NCBI GenBank assembly: GCA_016177705.1
Contig: JACOUT010000004.1
Span: 310,001 to 374,000, forward strand
DNA: 64,000 nucleotides
Direction of reading: 5' to 3'
Source: Deltaproteobacteria bacterium
GTDB taxonomy: Bacteria; Myxococcota; UBA727; VGSZ01
The notes beneath the pieces are model-generated. The model saw only the letters and a program-made list of their open reading frames with translations. It had not been told where the DNA came from and did not search any database. The first letter of the stretch is position 1. Each line of letters opens with the position of its first letter. Below, one piece after another: positions 24,821-33,077 of the stretch. A program made the position numbers and the translations under genes.

Positions 24821-27112
24821 CTAGAACGTCGCCTTTGCCCCAATGGTAGGAATCAGCGGCAACCCGTACCGCGGCGCGGTCTCCGAGTAGTCGAAATTGT
24901 ACAGCGTGCCCTCGACGGGGCGGCCGAACAGCGTGTTGAGGTTGACCAGGTCGGCGTAGAGATCCAGCTCGAACCAGGCGAACACCACGGTCCAGTCGAC
25001 GCGCAGGTCGAGCGCCTGGAACATGGGGAAGCGATCGTCGCCCTTCGGGCCGTAGATCGGCAGGTAGCGGCCGGTGTCGGCGTCGAGCGTCGCGTCCACC
25101 ACCTGGTCCATCGGCATGCCGGTGGCGATGCGGTAGCGCGCGCCCACGCGAAAGCCCCACGGCAGGTGCAGCTGCCCCACCACGCCGAGCAGGTGCGTGG
25201 TGTCGAAGGGCGCGACGTAGGGATAGGGCACGGCCACCGGCGAGTCACCGTCGGTGCGCTCGTTTCGCACCAGCGAGTAGCTGAGCCAGGCGTAGTAGCG
25301 GCGCGGTACGCCGATGCGCACCAACGACTCGACACCGTAGGAGTGCCCCGACCCGCCTGCGTAGACCGGCCGCTCGCCGAAGCGCTCGGGCACCGGGAAG
25401 GTGCGGCTCCTGGTGGTGAGCTGATCGCGCCAGATGGAGAAGAGCGTGCTGGTGGCGCTCAGGCGATCGCCGAGGTGCTGCTCGACGCCTCCCTGGATGT
25501 GCAGCGCCGCCTGCGGCTCGAGCGCGGCGCCCAGGTCGCTGAGTACGGCCAGCTCCTCGGCGTCGGGCGGGCGCGAGAAGGAGCCGGCGCCGACCTTGAG
25601 CAGCGTGCCGAAGTCGCCCGGGTTCAGCTCCACGCTGCCGGCGAAGCGCGGCTCGAGCGTGAAGTGCGGCTCGGCGTCGAGCAGGTAGCCTTCGACGCGC
25701 AGACCAGGGGTCAGCACCGTGTTCGGCAGCGGCTCGAAGATGCCCTCGAGGTAGGCGCCGGTGGTGACGCGCCAGGTGCCGCGGGTGACGCGGTCGGCGC
25801 CGGCCACCATCTCGAGGTCAACCGGCTGCAGCTCGCGCACGTGGGTGTCGGCGAGCAGGCCACCATAGGTGAAGGTATCGGCGCGCGCCGTGGCGTCGAC
25901 GCCGACGATGACGCGGGTGGTACCCGAGCGGTAGGTGACCTCGTCGCGCAACTGCGCGTCCATGGTCCCGCCGTTCTTGAAGCGCACGCCGCCTTGCTCG
26001 TTCATGGTGGTGCGCGCGTAGCCGAGCACGGGCGTGAAGGTGTGCGTGAAGCCGGAGCCGACGTTGTGCTGGTAGCGCAAGCTCAGGCGGTGGAAGTCGC
26101 TGTCGTTGGTGCGCAGGTAGGGGTCGAGCGCGCCGCTGCCGTCGGCGACGTACTCCTCGCGGTCGCCCGAGCCGAAGGCGAACACCACCAGCTCGTGGCC
26201 GGGTGCCGTGTCCCAGTCGAGCTTGAGCTGGTAGTCCCAGTAGGTGGGCACGAGCAGCACGGCGTCGCCGGTGCCGCCGTTGGCGCGCTGCACGTTGCGC
26301 ATGACGTCGAGGTAGCTGCGACGGGCCGACGCGCCCACCGCTACGCCCTCGCCGAGCGGCACGCCCGCGTAGGCGCCGGCGTCGATGACGTCGATCTTGG
26401 CGAAGCCGTGCACGTCGTCGGTGGGCAGCTTCTTGGTCTTGATGGTGACGACGCCGCCGGTGCTGCGCCCGTAGCGCGCCGAGAAGGCGCCCGGCACCAG
26501 CTCCACGCTGTCGACGAAGGGCAGGTTGATGACGCTGGTCGAGCCGGTGAAGTGGTAGAGGTCGGGGATCTCGTAGTCGTCGACGAAGACGGCGCTCTCG
26601 CTCGGCGTGGCGCCGCGCACGAACAGCGAGCCCTGCGACAACAGCACGCGGCCCATGCCGGGGAAGTTCTCGATCGCCTTGGCCGGGTCGCCGTAGGTGC
26701 CGGGCAGCTCGTTCACCTCCGTCTCCTGGATGTGGTGCGAGCCGCGCGCCACGTTGTCCTTCGAGCGACGCTCGCGCACGCGCGTCTCGCCGCCCTCCTT
26801 GGGTACCAGGTACAGGTCGACGCTGGTGGTGGGGCGGTCCTTGCGCAGCGTCACCTGCTGCACCAGCCGCTCGAAGCCCGGCGTGTCGACGTCGCGCACC
26901 ACCACCGGCACGCCGGTGTCGGCGAACTCGAGTACGAAGGCGCCCTGCTCGTCGGTGACGGTCTCAAGGTCGCCGTTCGACACCACCACGGTCGCACCCG
27001 GCACCGGGCGCCGCGTGCCTGCCTCGCGCACCACGCCCTCGATCGAGCCCGCCAACGCGGGTGCAGCGAGCGCACACGTGACCGACAGCACAGCGAGGGG
27101 AGCGGTCCGCAT
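24821..27112 (-). CDS. TonB-dependent outer-membrane receptor
   Basis: 763 residues from ATG 27112. A signal peptide (LAVLSVTCALAAPALA) is followed by a CarboxypepD_reg domain (about 23-110; GSIEGVVREAGTRRPVPGATV). The plug domain comes next (about 130-240), with YGDPAKAIENFPGM, LFVRGATPSESAVFVDDYEIP and PGAFSARYGRSTGGVVTIKTK. The barrel ends with IGAKATF, a terminal-Phe Bam signal. Such receptors import large or metal-bound ligands using TonB energy. The substrate is unknown; the divergent neighbour is a copper monooxygenase-like lipoprotein, which hints at a metal or peptide ligand. Confidence 0.92.
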   Translation of the reverse strand: MRTAPLAVLSVTCALAAPALAGSIEGVVREAGTRRPVPGATVVVSNGDLETVTDEQGAFVLEFADTGVPVVVRDVDTPGFERLVQQVTLRKDRPTTSVDLYLVPKEGGETRVRERRSKDNVARGSHHIQETEVNELPGTYGDPAKAIENFPGMGRVLLSQGSLFVRGATPSESAVFVDDYEIPDLYHFTGSTSVINLPFVDSVELVPGAFSARYGRSTGGVVTIKTKKLPTDDVHGFAKIDVIDAGAYAGVPLGEGVAVGASARRSYLDVMRNVQRANGGTGDAVLLVPTYWDYQLKLDWDTAPGHELVVFAFGSGDREEYVADGSGALDPYLRTNDSDFHRLSLRYQHNVGSGFTHTFTPVLGYARTTMNEQGGVRFKNGGTMDAQLRDEVTYRSGTTRVIVGVDATARADTFTYGGLLADTHVRELQPVDLEMVAGADRVTRGTWRVTTGAYLEGIFEPLPNTVLTPGLRVEGYLLDAEPHFTLEPRFAGSVELNPGDFGTLLKVGAGSFSRPPDAEELAVLSDLGAALEPQAALHIQGGVEQHLGDRLSATSTLFSIWRDQLTTRSRTFPVPERFGERPVYAGGSGHSYGVESLVRIGVPRRYYAWLSYSLVRNERTDGDSPVAVPYPYVAPFDTTHLLGVVGQLHLPWGFRVGARYRIATGMPMDQVVDATLDADTGRYLPIYGPKGDDRFPMFQALDLRVDWTVVFAWFELDLYADLVNLNTLFGRPVEGTLYNFDYSETAPRYGLPLIPTIGAKATF

Positions 27113-27214
27113 GGGCGCGCAGGTGTAGCGCGCGCGTCGACGGCTAGGCAACGCCGCGGCGGGCGGCTGATCCGCCTGCACGAATCGCCGGCCGTTCCGC
27201 CGCATCGAACACCT

Positions 27215-28279
27215 ATGCGTGGTTGCCGTCGCGTCGTCGTCCGAAACCGCCCGGGCGGGTGGTCCGGAGCGTCGGCCCTGGCGGTGCTCGCCGCGCTCGC
27301 CTGCACGCCCGAGCAACCGACCGGGGATATCAGCGGCGTGGAGCTGCTCACCCCCGAGAAGGGCTGGAGCCTGCACCTGCCGCCGTTCGAGGTGCCGCCC
27401 GGGACGGAGGTGCAGGACTGCTACTTCTTCACCATGCCGGACCTGAACGGCGGTGAGGACTACTTCATCAACCGGTTCAAGCTCGGTCAGCGCACCGGCA
27501 GCCACCACCTCAACGTCTTTCGCGTCAAGACCATCGTGCACCTCGACGGTGAGGACGGCGAGGTGGTGCGCGGCGGCGAGTGCCGTCAGAGCCCCAACTG
27601 GGCGGACTGGCCGTTGGTGGTCAACTCACAGGAGTCGTCGGTGGACTCTCCCATCGTCGACTGGCAACTGCCGCCCGGCGTCGGTCAGCGCTTCTCGCCG
27701 GGCGAGAAGATCATGGTGCAGTCGCACTACGTGAACGCCGACCTGCAAGTCACGCCGGGCGCCGGCGAGGTCCGCATCAACTTCTACCTGTCGCAGGACG
27801 CCCAGGCCATCGAGATGGGTACGCTGTTCGCCACGCAGCAGAGCATCCGGGTCTGCCGGTCGAACCCGAACCCGACCTTCGAGGGCACCTGCTCCTTCCC
27901 GGGCAGCGCCGAGATCCACCTGGCCGCCATGAACGGGCACTTCCACTCTCGCGGCAGTACCCTCAAGATCTACGACTGGGACGGTGTCACCGACCAGACG
28001 CCGAGTGCAGACCATCAGTGCTACGAGTCCGCGTCGTGGGACGAGCCCCCGATGACCCTCGACCTCGACGTCCGCGTGCCGGCGGGCGGCGGCGTCTGGT
28101 GGAGCTGCGAGTACCAGTGGCAGGCCCCCGCGGCCGGCTGCGCGGACGTCGACGCGCGCGATCCGCAACAGGCAGGCGACTGCTGCTACACCTTCGGCAA
28201 CAGCGCCGAGTACTCCGAGCACTGCAACGTCTTCGTCTACTACTGGCCGAAGGTAGACAGCGATGTCTTCTGCAACTGA
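27215..28279 (+). CDS. Copper type II monooxygenase-like lipoprotein (PHM/DBH fold)
   Basis: 354 residues from ATG 27215; the leader ends with LAALAC, a lipobox. The copper-binding pattern of peptidylglycine and dopamine monooxygenases is visible: HH at 97-98 (GSHHLNVF), His171 in QSHYVNA, and HxH at 242 and 244 (NGHFHSRG). The CuM Met of animal enzymes (DEMC) aligns with SEHCN, so His336 replaces it. The domain order and the closing NVFVYYWP are typical. It overlaps the next lipoprotein gene by 17 bp. By family these enzymes hydroxylate using ascorbate and O2; with the Met-to-His change it may instead bind or deliver copper. Confidence 0.72.
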   Translation: MRGCRRVVVRNRPGGWSGASALAVLAALACTPEQPTGDISGVELLTPEKGWSLHLPPFEVPPGTEVQDCYFFTMPDLNGGEDYFINRFKLGQRTGSHHLNVFRVKTIVHLDGEDGEVVRGGECRQSPNWADWPLVVNSQESSVDSPIVDWQLPPGVGQRFSPGEKIMVQSHYVNADLQVTPGAGEVRINFYLSQDAQAIEMGTLFATQQSIRVCRSNPNPTFEGTCSFPGSAEIHLAAMNGHFHSRGSTLKIYDWDGVTDQTPSADHQCYESASWDEPPMTLDLDVRVPAGGGVWWSCEYQWQAPAAGCADVDARDPQQAGDCCYTFGNSAEYSEHCNVFVYYWPKVDSDVFCN

Positions 28280-28979
28280 TCACCGAGCACGGCAGCTCCT
28301 CGTGACCGCGCTCGTCGTCTGCGGCTGCGAACCGCTCGAGCCGGAGCCGGACGCCGGGCCGGCAGACTGCTTCGTCGGCGACCCGGGCCAGCCACCGGAG
28401 CTGCAGCTCGTCTATCGCACCGCCCAAGGCGAAATGGCGGACCTCGTCGATGGCGGCGAGGTGCCGCTGATCATCCCTCCCCAGGGAGGGCACGTGGTCA
28501 TCATCGGCGCACGGCTGCGCAACGTGAACGTCTGCGGCCTGCAGATGTCGGCGTTGCTGCGCGACACCTGCACCAACCGGATCCTCGGGCGCGAGGGGCG
28601 TCCGATCTACGTCGAGAAGAGCGCCGACGGCTGGGCGGTGCCCATCGCCCCCGAGCGGCTCGACAACTACGTGAACATCAACGCGTGCCCGAACCTGGTG
28701 AGCAGCCGCGACGTCGACCAGCAGCCCTACCAGCTCGAATTGCGCGCGGTGAACCTCAACGTCGACCTGTTGCTGACGGCGCAGCTCGAGGTCACCGCCG
28801 TCTGCGGCGAGCCCGACACCGCGCGCCAGTGTGAGTGCCAGTGCGACGCCGACTACGTGCTCGGCCGCGATGACTGCTTCACCGTCGATGCGGGCGCGGA
28901 GCTTTGGCGGCCCGATCCTGACGTGCCGCCGGGCACCTGCCCGGACGTCGTCGACGTGGGCCCCGACACCGAACCGTGA
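28263..28979 (+). CDS. Lipoprotein, unknown
   Basis: 238 residues from ATG 28263, overlapping the copper-protein gene by 17 bp. The leader ends in VVCGC, giving a lipidated Cys. The body is beta-rich (LIIPPQGGHVVIIGARLRNVNVCGLQMSALLRD and LNVDLLLTAQLEVTAVC), like an immunoglobulin-type domain, and ends in a short Cys-rich stretch (CECQCDADYVLGRDDC). I recognise no family. The overlap indicates it is translated with the copper-protein gene and likely acts on the same surface complex. Confidence 0.68.
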   Translation: MSSATDHRARQLLVTALVVCGCEPLEPEPDAGPADCFVGDPGQPPELQLVYRTAQGEMADLVDGGEVPLIIPPQGGHVVIIGARLRNVNVCGLQMSALLRDTCTNRILGREGRPIYVEKSADGWAVPIAPERLDNYVNINACPNLVSSRDVDQQPYQLELRAVNLNVDLLLTAQLEVTAVCGEPDTARQCECQCDADYVLGRDDCFTVDAGAELWRPDPDVPPGTCPDVVDVGPDTEP

Positions 28980-29422
28980 GAGGCAATCCCGTGACCAGCC
29001 ATCGTCGTGCCTCGATCTCGTGGTCGTGTTCGCTGTGCTCGGCCGTGCTCTCGATCGTCGGCGCGGCGGCGTGCGCGCCGCCGAACCTGCGGCTCGAAGG
29101 CGTGGGCGAGGTAGGGGGGCCGTACTCGGGCAACGCGTTCATCGCGCCCGATCAGCAGACCACGCTCGAAGGACGCATCGTCAATCGCGGCGGCTTGGGC
29201 GCCTCGTCACCCACGCTGACCTTCGCTGAGCTCTCCTGCCTCGCCATCGATTGCGCGTACTCCCCCGACGACATCGACGGCCTCGCCGCTGGCGCCGGTC
29301 ACGCCTTCGCCATCGCCTTCACGCCGACCGGCTGCTCGACGACCACCATCGTCCATTGGTTCCTCGAGGCCGACGGGCAGGAGTCCCGCGGCACCTTCGA
29401 CCTGCACCTGCAGCAGCAGTGA
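28976..29422 (+). CDS. Lipoprotein with CARDB-like beta-sandwich
   Basis: 148 residues from GTG 28976, which overlaps the previous stop; GTG 28991 is an alternative. The leader ends with GAAAC. The domain (EGRIVNRGGLGASSPTLTF, then GLAAGAGHAFAIAFTPTGC and WFLEADGQESRGTFDLHL) has the N-RGG and late beta-strand pattern of CARDB-like adhesion modules. It is the third gene of the copper-protein operon. Convergent with the PilZ-AMIN gene, 6 bp apart. Confidence 0.62.
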   Translation: MRGNPVTSHRRASISWSCSLCSAVLSIVGAAACAPPNLRLEGVGEVGGPYSGNAFIAPDQQTTLEGRIVNRGGLGASSPTLTFAELSCLAIDCAYSPDDIDGLAAGAGHAFAIAFTPTGCSTTTIVHWFLEADGQESRGTFDLHLQQQ

Positions 29423-29428
29423 ACGCGC

Positions 29429-31045
29429 TCACGAGGCGAACGAGACGATCAAGCGGCCGCCGATCACGCGCGCAGTGGGCTGCCTCGCTGCCTGCTCGGT
29501 CTCGATGACGACGCGCGACGTGCCGGGCGCCGGCGCCCCGAAGCGCACGCGTGTGACGCCGGGCTGCTGCGTGGGCGCCGCCTTGCCGGGCAGCGTGGCG
29601 TCGGCCAGGTCGACGACGACGCGGTTTGGTCCGGTCAGCGTGAAGGTCTTGAGCACGCGTGCGCGGCCCACCGCCACCTCCACGCGCGATGTCGCAGGAC
29701 CAGCCGCGCGGGTGGCCGCCGGCATCCGCCGCTCGCGCGGCGCCGCCGTGGCGACGGCGCCGGCCACCACGTCGACCGGCGTCAGCGTGCGCTCCACCGC
29801 GGCCACCGACTGTACGGTCGCGGCGTGCGCCGCCGGTTCGGGAGCGCTCGGCGCGACGGACGCCGCCGCGGCCTGCTGCTCGCCAGGCTGCTCGGCCGGC
29901 TGCGCCAACGCCGCCTGCGACGCTTCCACGGGAGCGCGCTCGATGCGCTTGCTGACCACGCCGACGCCGACGCCGATCAACGCGCCGCTCGTCAACAGCG
30001 CCGCAGCCAGCGGCAGCACGCGCAGCGGCCGGCGGGTCGGCGCGCGGCGCCGCTCCGCGGCCACGGGCTTGCCCGACAGCGCGCCCTCGCCGTCGCGCAG
30101 GGTGAAGCGCTCGCCGGGCGCGTCCCCGCGATCGTGCACCGACGCCTCCGGCACGTGCAGCTCGCTCGGCCCCTGGTCGTCGTCGACCGCGGGCTCGAGC
30201 AGCGACCCCGGTCGCTCGTCGTCGAACGACAACGCGAGCGCCTCGGGCGGCGCGCTCTCCGGGGGCGCCGGCTCGTCATCGGGCGCCTTCCTGAAGGTCC
30301 AGCCGACAAAGGGCTCGGGGGCATCGCCCGCGGGAGGCGTCGACGTCGCCTTGCTCGTCCGCTTGGGGCCCATGGTGACCGCGGCCGGCGTCTGGAAGAC
30401 GCGCACCTCGGCGTCGAGCGCCGGCTCGTCGGGCGGCAACGTGAAGCTCATGGCCGGCGCCGGGAAGAGCGGCGGCGCCAGCACGGCGTCGATGCTCGCT
30501 TGTCGTCGGTCGGAGCGCGGCGGATCCGTGAAGGGCGGCACCGTGACGGCGCGCAGCTCCTCGGTGCGCTCCGCGTCCGCGGCGCCGGCGCGCGCCAGCA
30601 TGCTGTGGGTCGCTGGCAACGACGTCACCGACGCCGCGCCGTCGTGCGGGATCGCCTGGCTGGCGGCGTCAGGCAGCGTCGTGTCACCCGGGCGGTGCTC
30701 GCCGGCGGCCTGGCGCACCAGGCGCCGCAGCGCCGCGCGCGCCGGTGGGTCGAGCATGACGAAGCGCAGGCCGATGCCGGGCATCTTGCCGTCGACCGAG
30801 ATGGGCTCGAACGGCCGTACCCACATCACCTCGGCGGCGCGCACGTGCACCTCGGCGTCATCGAGGTCGAAGCGGAGCGCGACCTTGTCGCCCACGCGGT
30901 ACGGGTGCGTGGTCTGTACGAACATGCCCGCCTCGCTGACGTCGCCTCCCCAAAGGCGCCGGGGCGCCGTCGTGTCGGCGGCCAAGACGTCGATCTCGGC
31001 GAAGAAGGGCGCGCGGTCGGTCTGTCGGGCATTGTGGGTCGCCAT
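29429..31045 (-). CDS. PilZ - transmembrane - AMIN domain protein
   Basis: 538 residues from ATG 31045, with AGGAGG 4 bp upstream. Residues 1-120 are a PilZ domain with both c-di-GMP motifs: RxxxR at Arg7-Arg11 and DVSEAG (DxSxxG). A long Pro/Ala-rich segment follows, then a single membrane helix (about 345-362, LAAALLTSGALIGVGVGVV). The C-terminus (about 450-538) is an AMIN domain (RVLKTFTLTGPNRVVVDLADA, ending GGRLIVSFAS). AMIN occurs in PilQ and AmiC and targets proteins to the cell wall or secretin sites. The fusion would pass a cytosolic c-di-GMP signal to a periplasmic partner, which is inference. Confidence 0.82.
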   Translation of the reverse strand: MATHNARQTDRAPFFAEIDVLAADTTAPRRLWGGDVSEAGMFVQTTHPYRVGDKVALRFDLDDAEVHVRAAEVMWVRPFEPISVDGKMPGIGLRFVMLDPPARAALRRLVRQAAGEHRPGDTTLPDAASQAIPHDGAASVTSLPATHSMLARAGAADAERTEELRAVTVPPFTDPPRSDRRQASIDAVLAPPLFPAPAMSFTLPPDEPALDAEVRVFQTPAAVTMGPKRTSKATSTPPAGDAPEPFVGWTFRKAPDDEPAPPESAPPEALALSFDDERPGSLLEPAVDDDQGPSELHVPEASVHDRGDAPGERFTLRDGEGALSGKPVAAERRRAPTRRPLRVLPLAAALLTSGALIGVGVGVVSKRIERAPVEASQAALAQPAEQPGEQQAAAASVAPSAPEPAAHAATVQSVAAVERTLTPVDVVAGAVATAAPRERRMPAATRAAGPATSRVEVAVGRARVLKTFTLTGPNRVVVDLADATLPGKAAPTQQPGVTRVRFGAPAPGTSRVVIETEQAARQPTARVIGGRLIVSFAS

Positions 31046-31179
31046 GCAGCCTCCTGGTCCGGTCGCCTGCCATGGTGCCCGCGCCACCGCTGATTCGGAA
31101 ATTTTCGGCCGACCGGCGCCGAAAGACCGCAAGCGGCCACTCGTGGCATACGCAGGCTACGGGGATGGAGGCCCGCGGC

Positions 31180-31371
31180 ATGCGCGTGACCGAGTACCGC
31201 GTGGTGGAGACGCAGACGGTGACCGACGAGAGCCTGACGCGCATCTTGAACGAGGAGACCGTCAAGGGCTGGGTGTTCGACGGCATGACCTTCGTGCCCA
31301 ACGAGGCCTCCAAGCGGCCGCGCATGGCCTTCGTCATCTTCGTGCGCGAGCGTGCCGGCGACCCGGGGTGA
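31180..31371 (+). CDS. DUF4177-like small protein
   Basis: 63 residues. ATG 31180 is chosen because GGAGG lies 8 bp upstream; ATG 31165 would overlap it. The pattern TEYRVVETQTV and LNEETVKGWVFDGMTFV, followed by FVIFVRE, matches the short DUF4177 family (W-x-Y-K-V with a later G-W-E). The next gene's ribosome-binding site (GAGGA) is over this stop. No function is known. Confidence 0.72.
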   Translation: MRVTEYRVVETQTVTDESLTRILNEETVKGWVFDGMTFVPNEASKRPRMAFVIFVRERAGDPG

Positions 31372-31381
31372 GGAGCACGCC

Positions 31382-31951
31382 ATGTTGCTCGATCCTCGCC
31401 CGCGCCTGACGCCCGCCCTCGAGCGCGTGCTCTTGGACTTGTGCGCCGCCATTCCGGAGCTGACAGGCGTCGAGCCGGCATCAATGTTGGTGGTCGGCTT
31501 GGCCGCGCACGGCGGCGCGGCGGCGAGCGTGCGCGAGCTGTCGCGCGTGGCGCGCGGCGTGGCCGTCGAGGGTCACCGCCGCACCATCGAGCTCGGCCTG
31601 CGCCCACCGTTCTTCCTCGAGGGCGACGCCTCGCGGCGTCTCGGCACGCTGATCCACGAGCTGCTGCACATCGACCCGGCCGATCCGGCGCGCCTGTTGG
31701 ACGACAACCGCCACGACAGAAAGGGCCACGCCGCGCTCGAGAAGGAGGCGCGCGCGCTCGGCGCCCGCTACCTCGAGCGCGCCGACCCCGCCGGCCTCCT
31801 GTGCCTGGCGCACCAGGGCGAGGTGCTGTTGCGCCAGTGGAAGCACCGGCCGTTCGAGACCACGCGCGGCAAGCGCTTTGGTGACGACGACGTCTTCGAA
31901 GGGCCGGTGGTGATGCAGACACCCGCGGGCATGCGCGGTGGCTGGTGGTAG
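31382..31951 (+). CDS. Predicted zincin-like protein with HELLH motif
   Basis: 189 residues from ATG 31382. The core LIHELLHID (about residues 96-104) is an HExxH zinc motif followed by DP. Residues FFLEGDASRRLGTL lie before it. A second HRKGHAALEKEARAL segment after it could supply a third ligand. It is short, without signal peptide, so a cytosolic location is likely. Related HExxH proteins occur as uncharacterised families in Myxococcota. It is coupled to the DUF4177-like gene by an overlapping ribosome-binding site and converges with the next gene, 10 bp apart. Confidence 0.65.
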   Translation: MLLDPRPRLTPALERVLLDLCAAIPELTGVEPASMLVVGLAAHGGAAASVRELSRVARGVAVEGHRRTIELGLRPPFFLEGDASRRLGTLIHELLHIDPADPARLLDDNRHDRKGHAALEKEARALGARYLERADPAGLLCLAHQGEVLLRQWKHRPFETTRGKRFGDDDVFEGPVVMQTPAGMRGGWW

Positions 31952-31961
31952 CGGCGTCGCG

Positions 31962-33020
31962 CTACTCGCGGATCAGCGTCAGCTCGCGCTCGAGGTCGCC
32001 GCCCGACAAGACCAGCTTGCCCGCGGTCAACGACGCCGCGTAGGTGATGGTGACGTCCGCCGTGGAGGTGATGGTCAGCCGGCCCGTCGAGTAGCGCCAA
32101 CGCCCCGCCAGCGGGCCGAAGGAGCACGAACCCGAGGCCGCGAGCTGCAAGCGCAAGGGCTCGGTGCTGGCCGCGTCGACCACTTTCCAGCCGCCGATGA
32201 GCTGCTCGCGCGTCAGCGGGCCGGTCACCTTGGGCGCCTCGTCGGGCGGCTTGAAGCGCGCCGCGCCCGAGCGCTTGAAGCGCATCTCGCCGACGTTCCT
32301 GTTCGCCACCGTCAGCGTGGCGCCGTCGAGCACGTAGGAGAAGGCCTCGGGCGCAGCACCTTGTGCGGGATAGAGCGTCAGGCCGCCGCGCTCCGCCTTG
32401 AAGCCGCCCGCGAGCGGGCCGAGCTTGAAGCTGCCGTCTTCTTCCAGCACCAGGTCGGTGCCGCCGTCGAGGTTGATCCAGGTACCGATGAGCGGCGCGT
32501 TGTCGCCCTTGCCGACGAGCGCCTGGTAGCTCGCCAGCATGCGATCGAGGTCGCGCGAGAACGCGCTTCTGCTCTTCTCGAGCGTCTCGAAGTGCAGCAC
32601 GTGCGCATGGCCAAAGGCGTGCAGCGCGTACAGCTCGATGGCGCGCACCGTGCTCGCGTCACCCGAGGCGTAGACCGTGAAGGTGCGGCGCACGGCGGGC
32701 AACAGGCCGACGCTGGTCGGCACGTCGCCGCCCGCCTGGTAGCCGAGCTCACCCTTGAAGCCCTCCTCCAGCTCGTCGAGCGTCTGCTTGGAGGTCTCGG
32801 CCGGCTTGAGCGCGCGCACCATCACGTGCAGCGAGCCGGGAACGCCGTTGTGCTTCTTCCTGAAGTTCATGCCGAGCGTGTCGGCGGGGATGGGTGCCAG
32901 CTCCCAGCCGGCCTCCAGCTCGAGCGAGAAGCGCTTCTTGGTGTCGGTGTAGGGCTTGGCCTCGGCCCGCACGGCGACGAGCAGCGTGACGAGGGAGAGC
33001 AGCAGCACCGCGGGACGCAT
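31962..33020 (-). CDS. Secreted protein of unknown function
   Basis: 352 residues from ATG 33020. Signal peptide LLLSLVTLLVAVRAEA. The N-terminal 170 residues (RFSLELEAGWELAP, LHVMVRALKPAE, RRTFTVYA, LHFETLEKSRSAFSRDLDRMLASYQAL) follow the PsbP/DUF1795-like pattern of small secreted domains. The C-terminus carries two related modules starting LIGTWINLDGGTDLVLEEDGSFKL and LIGGWKVVD with GRWRYSTGRLTI. These look like lipocalin-like DUF5004 repeats of tandem beta-strands. Function unknown. It is downstream of the kinase gene on the same strand by 57 bp. Confidence 0.65.
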   Translation of the reverse strand: MRPAVLLLSLVTLLVAVRAEAKPYTDTKKRFSLELEAGWELAPIPADTLGMNFRKKHNGVPGSLHVMVRALKPAETSKQTLDELEEGFKGELGYQAGGDVPTSVGLLPAVRRTFTVYASGDASTVRAIELYALHAFGHAHVLHFETLEKSRSAFSRDLDRMLASYQALVGKGDNAPLIGTWINLDGGTDLVLEEDGSFKLGPLAGGFKAERGGLTLYPAQGAAPEAFSYVLDGATLTVANRNVGEMRFKRSGAARFKPPDEAPKVTGPLTREQLIGGWKVVDAASTEPLRLQLAASGSCSFGPLAGRWRYSTGRLTITSTADVTITYAASLTAGKLVLSGGDLERELTLIRE

Positions 33021-33077
33021 GGGCGCACGATAGACGATCGATGCTGGCGGCGCATTCGCTGAGGTCGCTCGCCGCGG

